From Methylocapsa sp. S129 (GTDB lineage: Bacteria; Pseudomonadota; Alphaproteobacteria; Rhizobiales; Beijerinckiaceae): a stretch of 64,000 nt of DNA. Location of the stretch: NCBI RefSeq assembly GCF_009765995.1, contig NZ_LMUI01000011.1, positions 662,994-726,993 on the forward strand, given 5' to 3'. Shown here in pieces: positions 56,664 through 64,000 of the stretch. The translations under genes were made by a program, and so were the position numbers. Position 1 is the stretch's first letter. Each line of letters begins with the position of its first letter. The notes under the pieces are model-generated. The model was not told the origin of the DNA. It saw nothing but the letters and a program-made list of their open reading frames with translations, and made no database searches.

Positions 56664-57677
56664 ATGTTGAAACTCGCCATCCTTGATGATTACGCACGCG
56701 TCGCGCTGGACTCGGCCGACTGGTCGCCGCTGGCGGGCATCGCCGAGATCACGGTCTTCGACCGCCATCTCACCGAAGAGGAAGCGGCGTCGGCGCTGAA
56801 ACCCTTCGACGTGCTGTGCACGGTGCGCGAGCGCATGGCGCTGCCGCGCAGCCTGTTCGAAAAGCTTCCCCATCTGAAACTGGTGACGATCGTCGGCCTT
56901 TCCCTGCCCAACCTCGACATGGCGGCGGCGACCGATCATGGGGTGATCGTCGTCCATTCCGATACGCGCGCGCCTGCTCTCGCGGGAATCGCCAATGCGA
57001 CGCCCGAACTCGCCTGGGGCCTGATGATCGCCACCGTCCGTCATCTCGCTACCGAAAACCGGCGCATGGGCGAGGGCGGCTGGCAGAGCACGGTTGGCGT
57101 CATTCTTGCGGGACGAACCCTGGGTCTTCTGGGGCTCGGCCGCATTGGCAAGCGGATGGCCGAATACGCGCATGTGTTCGGCATGAAAACGATCGCCTGG
57201 AGCCAGAACCTTACGGAAGAAGCCGCGTCGGCGGTCGGCGTTCGCTACGTCTCCAAGGATGCTCTGTTCCGCGAGGCCGACATCCTGTCGATCCATGTCG
57301 TGCTCAGCGAACGCACGCGCGGCCTGGTGACGGCGCGCGAACTCGCGCTGATGAAGCCGGGCGCCTATCTCATCAACACGTCGCGCGCGCCGATCGTCGA
57401 TCAACCCGCTTTGATCGAGACGCTGCGCGCGCGCCGCATCGCCGGCGCGGGCATCGACGTCTACGATCTCGAACCGCCGCCTGCCGATCATCCGTTCCGG
57501 ACGATGGACAATGTCACGGTCACGCCGCATCTGGGCTATGTCACGCGCGAGACTTTGCGCGCCTTCTACGGCCCCGTCCCCGAGGCGATGGCGGCGTTTG
57601 CGCGCGGCGCGCCGGTGCGGGTGGCCAATCCGGACGCGCTGAAACACGAAAAGCAGCGCGCGCTCCCTCCTCGATAG
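56664..57677 (+). CDS. D-2-hydroxyacid dehydrogenase family protein
   Basis: A 337-residue NAD-dependent dehydrogenase interconverting a 2-keto acid and a D-2-hydroxy acid. Rossmann loop LLGLGRIGKRMAEYAHVFG, catalytic Arg in NTSRAPIVDQPALIE, Glu in DVYDLEPPPADHPF and His in VTPHLGYVTRETL. AGGAGGA ribosome site before ATG 56664; upstream frame is a continuation of noncoding or antisense sequence. Next to an aminotransferase, so a keto acid is a possible shared metabolite. Confidence 0.92.
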   Translation: MLKLAILDDYARVALDSADWSPLAGIAEITVFDRHLTEEEAASALKPFDVLCTVRERMALPRSLFEKLPHLKLVTIVGLSLPNLDMAAATDHGVIVVHSDTRAPALAGIANATPELAWGLMIATVRHLATENRRMGEGGWQSTVGVILAGRTLGLLGLGRIGKRMAEYAHVFGMKTIAWSQNLTEEAASAVGVRYVSKDALFREADILSIHVVLSERTRGLVTARELALMKPGAYLINTSRAPIVDQPALIETLRARRIAGAGIDVYDLEPPPADHPFRTMDNVTVTPHLGYVTRETLRAFYGPVPEAMAAFARGAPVRVANPDALKHEKQRALPPR

Positions 57678-57763
57678 CCCTAAGGGAGGGGTAAAACCTC
57701 CCCGCTTGATCCCGTCCCCCCTTTCGCGGCACAACAGCGTCAACAAACCTGAGGAAACGCTCC

Positions 57764-58948
57764 ATGCTGCACGTCAATCCCGCTTTTTCGCGCATCGGCG
57801 AGGAAAACGCCTTCGCGGTGCTCGCCAAGGCCGCCGAATTGCAGCGTCAGGGGCGCGACATCATCAATCTGGGGATCGGCCAGCCCGATTTTTCGACGCC
57901 CCCTCATATCGTCGAGGCGGCAGTCAAAGCGCTGCATGACGGGCATCATGGCTATACCGCCGCCACCGGCATTTTGCCGCTGCGCGAGGCGGTGGCGGCT
58001 GACCTCAAGCGCCGCCATGGCGTCGAAGTCTCGCCCGATCTCGTCATGATCGTGCCGGGCGGCAAGGTGACGATGTATATGGCGATCTTGATGTTCGGCG
58101 AGCCGGGCGTCGATATCCTTTATCCCGACCCCGGCTTTCCCATCTATCGCTCGATGATCGAATATACCGGCGCGCGGCCGGTTCCCGTGCCGGTGCGCGA
58201 GGAAAACGGCTTCGCCTTTTCGGCGGAGGAGACGCTGGCGCTGATCACGCCGCAGACGCGCCTCCTGATCATCAATTCGCCCGCCAATCCGACTGGCGGC
58301 GTCACGCCGAAAGCCGAAATCGACAAGCTCGTGGCGGGCCTCGCCAAATGGCCCGATGTCGCGCTTCTATCGGACGAGATTTACGGCCAGATGACCTATG
58401 ACGGCCTCGCGCATCAGACGCTGCTCGCCTATCCCGAAATCCGCGATCGGCTGATCATGCTCGACGGTTGGTCGAAGACTTATGCGATGACCGGCTGGCG
58501 GCTCGGCTATTCCATTTGGCCGGCCGCGCTTTATGAAAACGCGCGCAAGCTTGCGGTCAATTCCTATTCCTGCGTCAACGCGCCGACGCAATTTGCCGGC
58601 CTCGCGGCGTTGACCGGGCCGCAGGACGCCGTGCGCGCGATGGTCGCCGAATTCGACGCGCGCCGCTCTGTCGTGGTCGAGGGGTTGAACCAATTGCCGG
58701 GCGTGCGCGCGGCGGTTCCCAAAGGCGCCTTCTATGCTTTCCCTAATATCGCCGCTACGGGCTGGAAGGCCAAGGCGCTGGCTTCCGCTTTGCTCGACGA
58801 TTCCGGCGTGGCGACCATCGGCGGCCCTGATTTCGGCGTTTTCGGGGAAGGGTTCATCCGTTTGTCTTACGCCAATTCTACCGTCAATATTCGGCGCGCT
58901 TTGGAGCGCATCGGTGATTTTCTCAGCCGTCGAAACACGGTCCGATGA
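57764..58948 (+). CDS. class I/II PLP aminotransferase
   Basis: A 394-residue fold-type I aminotransferase: INLGIGQPDFSTPPHIVEAA, GYTAATGILPLREAVA, INSPANPTGGV, and Schiff-base Lys in LDGWSKTYAMTGWRLGY with the substrate-carboxylate Arg in FIRLSYANST. Close to the aspartate/alanine/aromatic aminotransferase group; the exact amino acid is unclear. Follows the D-2-hydroxyacid dehydrogenase by 86 bp. Confidence 0.92.
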   Translation: MLHVNPAFSRIGEENAFAVLAKAAELQRQGRDIINLGIGQPDFSTPPHIVEAAVKALHDGHHGYTAATGILPLREAVAADLKRRHGVEVSPDLVMIVPGGKVTMYMAILMFGEPGVDILYPDPGFPIYRSMIEYTGARPVPVPVREENGFAFSAEETLALITPQTRLLIINSPANPTGGVTPKAEIDKLVAGLAKWPDVALLSDEIYGQMTYDGLAHQTLLAYPEIRDRLIMLDGWSKTYAMTGWRLGYSIWPAALYENARKLAVNSYSCVNAPTQFAGLAALTGPQDAVRAMVAEFDARRSVVVEGLNQLPGVRAAVPKGAFYAFPNIAATGWKAKALASALLDDSGVATIGGPDFGVFGEGFIRLSYANSTVNIRRALERIGDFLSRRNTVR

Positions 58949-58990
58949 AAACGCCGGCGCCGCCCCGTCCCGTAAAACTCGCCGATGTCA

Positions 58991-59019
58991 TTGACACAAC
59001 CCGTCCGAATCCCGTTATT
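58991..59019 (+). promoter_or_regulatory. putative promoter of the LprI-like gene
   Basis: TTGACA (58991-58996), 17 bases, GTTATT (59014-59019), then ATG at 59026 or 59053. The -10 matches only part of the consensus. It supports an internal start rather than one at 58945 overlapping the aminotransferase gene. Confidence 0.4.
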
Positions 59020-59052
59020 TGGACGATGAATCGCCGCTTTGGATCCCCGATT

Positions 59053-59481
59053 ATGCGAAGATTGCTCTTCCCCCTGGCGATTTGTCTGGCCGCGGCGCCG
59101 ATGGCTTTGGCCGACAAGGCTCGGGCCGACGATTTGCGTCCTTCGCAGATTGTCTGCGATAGCAAGAAGATCGGCGCGCGGGAACTCGCCGATTGCCTTC
59201 GCGCCGCCGCCGATAAGTCAGAAAAAGACCTCGCCGCCGTCATCGACGCCGCCGCCAAATCCATCGATACGCGCGTCGGATTGCTTTCTGCGCAAAAGGC
59301 GCGATGGAAACGATCGCTCAATGAATCGGAGGCGCAATGGCTCGGCTGGCGCGACACCGATTGTCAGGATGTCGCGCCGTTTGAAGCCGGCATGAGCGCC
59401 AAAGGCGGCGACCCGCGCCTTGCCTGCATCATCGACCACGATGCGCAACGCATCGCGGAGATGAAGGCGCGGTATCCGTAA
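59053..59481 (+). CDS. exported LprI/DUF1311-like protein
   Basis: A 142-residue secreted protein. Signal peptide MRRLLFPLAICLAAAPMALA, then a lysozyme-inhibitor LprI-like region with helices and paired Cys (QIVCDSKK..LADCLRAAAD; WLGWRDTDCQD..LACIIDHDAQRIAEM). The W-x-x-x-R-D-x-x-C and C-x-x-x-x-x-x-R-x-x-E spacing is typical of DUF1311. Start at 59053 or 59026. Possible role in protecting against host or phage lysozyme, unproven. Confidence 0.72.
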   Translation: MRRLLFPLAICLAAAPMALADKARADDLRPSQIVCDSKKIGARELADCLRAAADKSEKDLAAVIDAAAKSIDTRVGLLSAQKARWKRSLNESEAQWLGWRDTDCQDVAPFEAGMSAKGGDPRLACIIDHDAQRIAEMKARYP

Positions 59482-59532
59482 CCGTCCTTGGATCAACCAA
59501 TCCTCATTCCTTGAGGCAATACGCCCGAAGCG

Positions 59533-59802
59533 TCACTGCGCCTGAGGCATGATCGCATAAGGCGAATAGGACGGTACGTTGCCGTTGGCGACGGCCGCCA
59601 CGGGTTGGCCGCCGATAAACGCTGCGCGGCGCTCGCCCATCCGAGGCTCCATGACCTGAGGCTGAGGCGCCGAGGGGGCGTCGTACGCCATGATCGCATA
59701 GGGCGAATAGGATGGAACATTGGGATTGGCGGCGTTAGCCGCGACCGACCCGAGCGCCAGAAACAAAGCGGCCGCGCTTCCGGCCACGATCAGATTGCGC
59801 AT
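59533..59802 (-). CDS. small exported protein with a duplicated NVPSYSPYAIM motif
   Basis: An 89-residue protein. Signal peptide (cleavage near VAANAAN, about residue 25), then the 11-residue motif NVPSYSPYAIM at residues 28-38 and again, identical, at 75-85, with a Pro/Ala/Gln-rich linker between. The repeats are near identical in DNA but differ at third positions, so the peptide sequence is under selection. GGAGGA ribosome site before the ATG. Function unknown. Confidence 0.8.
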   Translation of the reverse strand: MRNLIVAGSAAALFLALGSVAANAANPNVPSYSPYAIMAYDAPSAPQPQVMEPRMGERRAAFIGGQPVAAVANGNVPSYSPYAIMPQAQ

Positions 59803-59964
59803 AGCATTTCCTCCGTGATTTTAAGTCTCATCCAAAGCGGATCAGACCATGGGAGATCACGTGAGGATTCGAGCTTCGCGTCTCAACGGGTTTCACGCAT
59901 AGTTGAAATCACGCGTAGTTGAAGAGCCGACGCACGATGGCCGCGCGAGCGCGCGGGAAAGCGC

Positions 59965-60852
59965 TCAGCTTTCTTCTTTCATTCGCGTCTTCGGATATTC
60001 GAGATAGGCCGCCAGCCGCCGCTCCAGCGCGCTTGGCCGTTCGGCGAATAGGCGCTCGAATTGCTTGCGGGCGCGGCGGGTCAATTGCTTTTGACGGCGC
60101 TCCACCTTCAGCGCCAGATCGGTCATCTGCATCAGCGAGAGGTCGCGGCTGCCGACGGCGAATTCGGCGAGGACCGTCAGGTCGTTGTGCTCGCCAAGCG
60201 ATTGGCGCATGCGCTGGAATTCCGCGCCGATCGCCGCGAACAGCGCCGGCCAGGCGGCCTCCAGCGCCGCGAAATGATGGCCAAGGTCGACGATCTGCGC
60301 GCGCAACTGATGCAGCTCATGCGCGTCGCTGCGCGCCAGCGCGCGCCGCCCATGTCGGCGCGCTGCGCGGTAAGCCACGCGCAGCGCCTTGAGCAATTGC
60401 GTTGTGGTCACCTCCGGGGCGATCTCCCAAGCCTCGATCGATCGGGCGAGTTCGCGCAATCGCGCAATCTCGGCCGCGACGTCGATGTTGCGATGCGCGT
60501 GACGCGCGACCTCCCGCTCGAAGGCGATGGCGCGGGCGAGACGCGCGGAGGTTTCCGCGTCGATGGCGGTTCCCAGGCTGGCGAGCGCGGCGGGCATGAC
60601 GTCGAGGTCGCGCGCGCGGCCGAGCTGGCGGCGCGCGGATTCCAGGGCGCTTACCGCCTCATAAGCGGGCGGGCCGACCGCGACGGCGAACAGCCGGGCG
60701 GCAGCGCGCGCCTCTTTCAGCGCTTTGCGCGAATCATGAATGCGCGTTCCGCTGTCCTCGCCCGAATGGGGGAAAAGATCGGCCGCGTCGAGAATGGCCG
60801 CGATCAGCCGCCGGCGGCAATGCTCCGGCCATGGATCGCTCTTGCTGGTCAT
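59965..60852 (-). CDS. CHAD domain protein
   Basis: A 295-residue all-helical protein with the conserved His/Lys/Arg pattern of CHAD: IHDSRKALKEARAAARLF, RRQLGRARDLDVMPAAL, ELHQLRAQIVDLGHHFAALE, and LGEHNDLTVLAEF. CHAD domains bind polyphosphate and locate proteins to polyphosphate granules. No CYTH domain is attached. It begins 3 bp after the acyl-CoA synthetase stop on the same strand. Confidence 0.9.
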   Translation of the reverse strand: MTSKSDPWPEHCRRRLIAAILDAADLFPHSGEDSGTRIHDSRKALKEARAAARLFAVAVGPPAYEAVSALESARRQLGRARDLDVMPAALASLGTAIDAETSARLARAIAFEREVARHAHRNIDVAAEIARLRELARSIEAWEIAPEVTTTQLLKALRVAYRAARRHGRRALARSDAHELHQLRAQIVDLGHHFAALEAAWPALFAAIGAEFQRMRQSLGEHNDLTVLAEFAVGSRDLSLMQMTDLALKVERRQKQLTRRARKQFERLFAERPSALERRLAAYLEYPKTRMKEES

Positions 60853-60855
60853 CCC

Positions 60856-62493
60856 TCAAGCCTGGTCAATGGCGCGCGCTCGCTCGCGAAGCACAAACTT
60901 CTGCACCTTGCCGGTGGATGTTTTCGGGATTTCCATGAAGACAATGTGACGCGGGCGCTTATAACCCGCCAGGCGCCCCCTGCACCATTCGATCAGTTCT
61001 TCGGCGGTCGCGCTCATCTGCGGCCTTAATTCGACAAAAGCGCAAGGGGTTTCTCCCCATTTCTCGTCCGGCCGCGCCACCACCGCCACAAGTTGCACGG
61101 CGGGGTGCTGAAACAGGGCGTCTTCGACCTCGATCGACGAAATATTCTCGCCGCCCGAAATGATGATGTCCTTCGAACGATCCTTCAACTGGACATAGCC
61201 GTCGGGATGTTTGACGCCGAGGTCGCCCGAGTGAAACCAGCCGCCCTCGAACGCCTTGTCCGTCGAGGGTTTGTTCTTGAGATAACCCTTCATGACGACA
61301 TTGCCGCGAAACATCACTTCGCCGAGCGTCTCGCCATCGGCGGGAACGCTCGTCATCGTCTCAGGATCCATGACGTCGAGCGCATCCAGCGCGTGATAGC
61401 GCACGCCCTGCCGCGATTTGAGCGCGGCCTGTTCGGGGCCGTCGAGATCGTTCCAGTGCTCCTGCCAGTCGTTGACGACGGCGGGACCATAGGTCTCCGT
61501 CAAGCCGTAGAGATGCGTCACCTCGAAGCCCGCTTCACGCATGGCGGCGAGCACGGCGGCGGGCGGGGGCGCGGCGGCGGTGAAGAAACGCACGAGATGG
61601 GGCAGGGCGCGTTTCTCCTCATCGGGCGCATTGAGCAGCGTCGACATGACGATCGGCGCGCCGCACAAATGCGTGACGCCATGCTCGGCGATCAGCGCAT
61701 ACATCTGTTTGGCGCGCACCTGGCGCAGGCAAATATGCACGCCCGCCTTGACGCTGATCGACCACGGGAAACACCAGCCGTTGGCGTGAAACATCGGCAG
61801 CGTCCAGAGATAGACGGGATGCCGGCCCATATCGGCGGTGACGACATTGCCGAGCGCCAGGAGATTGGCGCCGCGGTGATGATAGACGACGCCTTTGGGA
61901 TCGCCTGTCGTGCCCGACGTATAGTTCAGCGAGATGGCGTCCCATTCATCCTGCGGCGCGCTATAGGCGTAATCGGGGTCGCCCTCGGCGAGCAGGGCCT
62001 CGTAATCGAGTCCGCCGAGCTTCGCGCCAGAGCCGACATATTCGGGATCGTCGTAATCGATCAGAAGCGGGCGCACTTTGCATAAGGTCAGCGCATGAGC
62101 GATCGTCGCCGAAAACTCGCGATCGACAATCAGCGCTTTGGCTTCGCCGTGATCGAGCATGAAGGCGAGGGCGGCGGCGTCCATGCGCGTGTTGAGGGCG
62201 TTGAGAACCGCGCCGCACATCGGCACGCCGTAATGGCATTCCAGCATCGCCGGCGTGTTGGCGAGCATGACGGCGATCGTATCGCCGCGTTTGAAGCCGC
62301 GCCGCGCCAGCGCGGAGCCAAGGCGACGCGCGCGCGCATAAAAGTCGCGATAATCGCGCCGCAACGGCCCGTGCACGATCGCCAGGCGATCGGGGAAAAC
62401 AGCGGCCGCGCGCTCCAGAAAGGAAAGCGGCGTCAGCGGCTGGAAATTGGCGGGATTGCGGTCAAGGTCCTGATCGTAAGGCGAAACAATCAT
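60856..62493 (-). CDS. AMP-forming acyl-CoA synthetase
   Basis: A 545-residue ANL-superfamily ligase: P-loop LNYTSGTTGDPKGVVYHHRG, HLYGLTETYGPAVV, GWFHSGDLGVKHPDGYV, DRSKDIIISGGENISS, and the C-terminal catalytic Lys in PKTSTGKVQKF. Activates a fatty or other carboxylic acid to its CoA ester. Start MIVSPYDQ at 62493; the frame extends much further but overlaps gtrA. Close to the plant acyl-activating-enzyme type; chain length is unknown. Confidence 0.92.
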   Translation of the reverse strand: MIVSPYDQDLDRNPANFQPLTPLSFLERAAAVFPDRLAIVHGPLRRDYRDFYARARRLGSALARRGFKRGDTIAVMLANTPAMLECHYGVPMCGAVLNALNTRMDAAALAFMLDHGEAKALIVDREFSATIAHALTLCKVRPLLIDYDDPEYVGSGAKLGGLDYEALLAEGDPDYAYSAPQDEWDAISLNYTSGTTGDPKGVVYHHRGANLLALGNVVTADMGRHPVYLWTLPMFHANGWCFPWSISVKAGVHICLRQVRAKQMYALIAEHGVTHLCGAPIVMSTLLNAPDEEKRALPHLVRFFTAAAPPPAAVLAAMREAGFEVTHLYGLTETYGPAVVNDWQEHWNDLDGPEQAALKSRQGVRYHALDALDVMDPETMTSVPADGETLGEVMFRGNVVMKGYLKNKPSTDKAFEGGWFHSGDLGVKHPDGYVQLKDRSKDIIISGGENISSIEVEDALFQHPAVQLVAVVARPDEKWGETPCAFVELRPQMSATAEELIEWCRGRLAGYKRPRHIVFMEIPKTSTGKVQKFVLRERARAIDQA

Positions 62494-62528
62494 GGCCGGG
62501 GCTCTGGCTCGGGAAGGACTTCCCGACT

Positions 62529-62969
62529 TTAGCGCCGGAAAGCGTAGGAGCGAAAGCCCACAAACGTCAGCAATGTCGCCGCCGCCGTGCCGCAGGCGAC
62601 AAACAAAGTCAGCGTCGCCGGGGAAATCGCGACGCCAAACGAGGGCGCCAGCGCCAGGCAGGCCGCGTAAACCGCATAGTTCACCGCCAAACCGGCAAGG
62701 CAGACGAGCACGTAGCGCGCCAATGCCGTGAGCCATGGCGCGCCGGCGGAGCGGAACGTAAAGGTGCGATTGAGGGCGAAATTGATGAGCGTCACAATGA
62801 CGAAAGCGGGCGGGCGCGCCAAAAGCGGGGGCACGCCGAACCCTTGTGCGAGGGAAATCGTGATCGCGGCGTCGATGCAAAAGCCCAGCGCGCCAATGAC
62901 GAGGAAGGCGGGTATCTGACGCGCCAAGGCGCTTTTCCGTTCGAGGGCCTCCGGCCCGCTCAGGCTCAT
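62529..62969 (-). CDS. GtrA-family membrane protein
   Basis: A 146-residue protein with four membrane helices: IPAFLVIGALGFCIDAAITI, ARPPAFVIVTLINFALNRTF, TALARYVLVCLAGLAVNYAV, LTLFVACGTAAATLLTFVGF. GtrA proteins help move lipid-linked sugars across the membrane. FALNRTFTFRSAG is a typical motif. MSLSGPEALE at 62969 chosen. No glycosyltransferase is next to it. Confidence 0.88.
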   Translation of the reverse strand: MSLSGPEALERKSALARQIPAFLVIGALGFCIDAAITISLAQGFGVPPLLARPPAFVIVTLINFALNRTFTFRSAGAPWLTALARYVLVCLAGLAVNYAVYAACLALAPSFGVAISPATLTLFVACGTAAATLLTFVGFRSYAFRR

Positions 62970-63029
62970 TGCATCGCCTCGTTTTGCTTTGCAAAAAGCC
63001 AAACTGCGCCCCCGCGCCTTAAGGATCGG

Positions 63030-63788
63030 TTAGCTCAGTATTTCGCTCAAACTGACCCAGACAAGGCGCAGTCCGATCAGGAAGGTCATCGCATAGACCA
63101 GATTATAGAAGCGGTCAGCCGGCACGCGCCGCACCAGCCAGACCCCAGCCATCGTTGCGAGAATGGCGAGCGGAAACAATGTCGCCGCCGCCATCAGGTT
63201 CTCGCGGCTGAACTGCCCAAGAGCAAAATAAGGAATGACTTTCAATAAGTTGATCGCGGCAAAGACCATCACCGCAGTGCCGGCGAACAAGCGTGGCGAC
63301 AGGCCTTGCGGCATCACATAGACCTGAAAAGGCGGCGAGCCGGCGTGGCTGACGAAGCTGGTGAACCCGGCGAGCGCCCCCCAGAAAATCCCCGGCGCGA
63401 CCTTTCCCTGCGAAGGCGCGGGTTCGCCGCCGCGCGAGCGGATGACCATATAGGCGACAAAGCCGATCGAGATCACGCCGACGGCGAGTCTGACCAGCGC
63501 TTCGCTGACATCCGAATAAAGCATCCAGCCGGCGCCGATCCCGATCAGCGAAGCTGGAATCAGGATGAGAAGGTTGCGCGGCTCGAAATCGCGCCGAAAC
63601 GCCCAAACGCTGACCCAATCCTGGACGATCAGTATCGGCAGCATGATCGCCGCCGCTTGTACCGGCGACACCGCCAACGACAACAACGGCATCGCCATCA
63701 TGCTCAAGCCCGAAAAGCCTCCCTTGGAAAGTCCCACGAGGATCACTGCGGGGATGGCGGCGAGATAGAAGGTCCAGTCGACAAGCAT
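63030..63788 (-). CDS. TauE/SafE family anion exporter
   Basis: A 252-residue inner-membrane protein with about 8 helices and the TauE/SafE pattern VGLSKGGFSGLSMMAMPLL (first repeat) and TSFVSHAGSPPFQVYVMP (second repeat). Relatives export sulfite, sulfoacetate or similar organosulfur anions. Start MLVDWTF at 63788; the frame goes on upstream with basic noncoding-like sequence. Divergent from the acyl-CoA synthetase fragment at the window end. Confidence 0.88.
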   Translation of the reverse strand: MLVDWTFYLAAIPAVILVGLSKGGFSGLSMMAMPLLSLAVSPVQAAAIMLPILIVQDWVSVWAFRRDFEPRNLLILIPASLIGIGAGWMLYSDVSEALVRLAVGVISIGFVAYMVIRSRGGEPAPSQGKVAPGIFWGALAGFTSFVSHAGSPPFQVYVMPQGLSPRLFAGTAVMVFAAINLLKVIPYFALGQFSRENLMAAATLFPLAILATMAGVWLVRRVPADRFYNLVYAMTFLIGLRLVWVSLSEILS

Positions 63789-63942
63789 GTTTTTCGCTTT
63801 TCGTTTCGTTTTCTTGGCTCCGCGCCCGGCGTCCACGCAATGCGCATTGCGTTCGATCGCAACGCGCGTCAACAATTACGCCGTGTGAAGCTTGCGGCAG
63901 GAATCCAAAAGCAAAACAATGGCCGCCGGGGAGGATGCGACG

Positions 63943-64000
63943 ATGACCAGCCGCTACGCCGAGGTATATGCCGAGTGGCGGGCCGATCCGCAAGCCTTTT
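63943..64000 (+). CDS. propionyl-/acetyl-CoA synthetase, N-terminal fragment (cut by window end)
   Basis: Nineteen codons beginning MTSRYAEVYAEWRADPQAF, matching the usual beginning of PrpE-type propionate-CoA ligases (SRYxEVYxxWRADPExFW). GGGGAGG 7 bases before ATG 63943 supports the start; ATG 63919 is in frame. The rest lies outside the window, so the choice between PrpE and other ACS-like ligases rests on family memory. Confidence 0.65.
   Translation, partial: MTSRYAEVYAEWRADPQAF

Noticed and set aside
63005..63040. TTAA-N7-TTAG resembling a CtrA site near the TauE gene end
   Set aside because: The last base differs from consensus and the site is at a gene 3' end, not in a promoter.

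Overview
This window is GC-rich, almost entirely coding chromosomal DNA of an alphaproteobacterium. The best guess is Hyphomicrobiales, of a Beijerinckiaceae/Methylocystaceae/Bradyrhizobium-like type, but the genus cannot be fixed from sequence alone. The signs are the hflK-hflC-DUF2065-degP block, serB divergent from miaA, an Omp25-like outer-membrane barrel with a CtrA-type TTAA-N7-TTAAC site, a DUF1127-like mini-protein, frequent 4-bp ATGA/GTGA overlaps and many GTG/TTG starts. There is no rRNA, CRISPR array, prophage, transposase or integrase. The one RNA gene is tRNA-Arg(UCG).

Layout. 0-5.6 kb: a + strand cluster of amidase, MFS transporter, ALO-type FAD oxidase and DSD1-like PLP enzyme. 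5.6-19.6 kb: mostly housekeeping (L-2-haloacid dehalogenase, HflK/HflC, DUF2065, DegP, SerB, MiaA, LigA, an Asp-nucleophile alpha/beta hydrolase, cyclopropane fatty acid synthase, a GNAT plus RimK-like ATP-grasp pair, PaiB). 19.7-28.7 kb: a previously uncalled DUF1127-like small gene, a spermidine-synthase-like methyltransferase, a GFA protein, an MFS carrier, a complete ribose-type ABC importer divergent from its LacI regulator, and a GlcG/HbpS protein. 28.7-36.2 kb: an NMT1/SsuA-type ABC importer whose operon includes a GntR regulator, divergent from a fumarylacetoacetate-hydrolase-family enzyme and an HxGTHxD cyclase/hydrolase, followed by ModB-ModC without ModA. 36.3-42 kb: MHS-type MFS carrier, PurC, dienelactone hydrolase, EamA exporter, outer-membrane barrel. 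42.2-47.1 kb: a minus-strand series (BDH2-type SDR, GNAT, PEP-mutase/isocitrate-lyase-like enzyme, GNAT, sugar-acid dehydratase). 47.2-53.3 kb: tRNA-Arg, an Nramp relative with altered metal-site motifs, a decayed gene end with its terminator, GlpK, a GMC oxidoreductase and an enolase-superfamily enzyme. 53.5-64 kb: a His-rich YqjI-like PadR regulator with palindromic operators, a Tat-exported dienelactone hydrolase, a DHA2 exporter, a D-2-hydroxyacid dehydrogenase with an aminotransferase, small secreted proteins, a CHAD protein, an acyl-CoA synthetase, GtrA, TauE, and the start of a propionyl/acetyl-CoA synthetase cut by the window edge.

How it fits together. The accessory content is mainly uptake and catabolism of small organic acids and sugar acids. 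The strongest candidate for an undescribed system is 28.7-34.6 kb. There a self-contained importer, regulator and two ring-opening or C-C-cleaving hydrolase families share one divergent promoter carrying two ~35-bp direct repeats. The substrate is unknown. Functional calls rest on motifs and family recognition by eye; no database search was possible.
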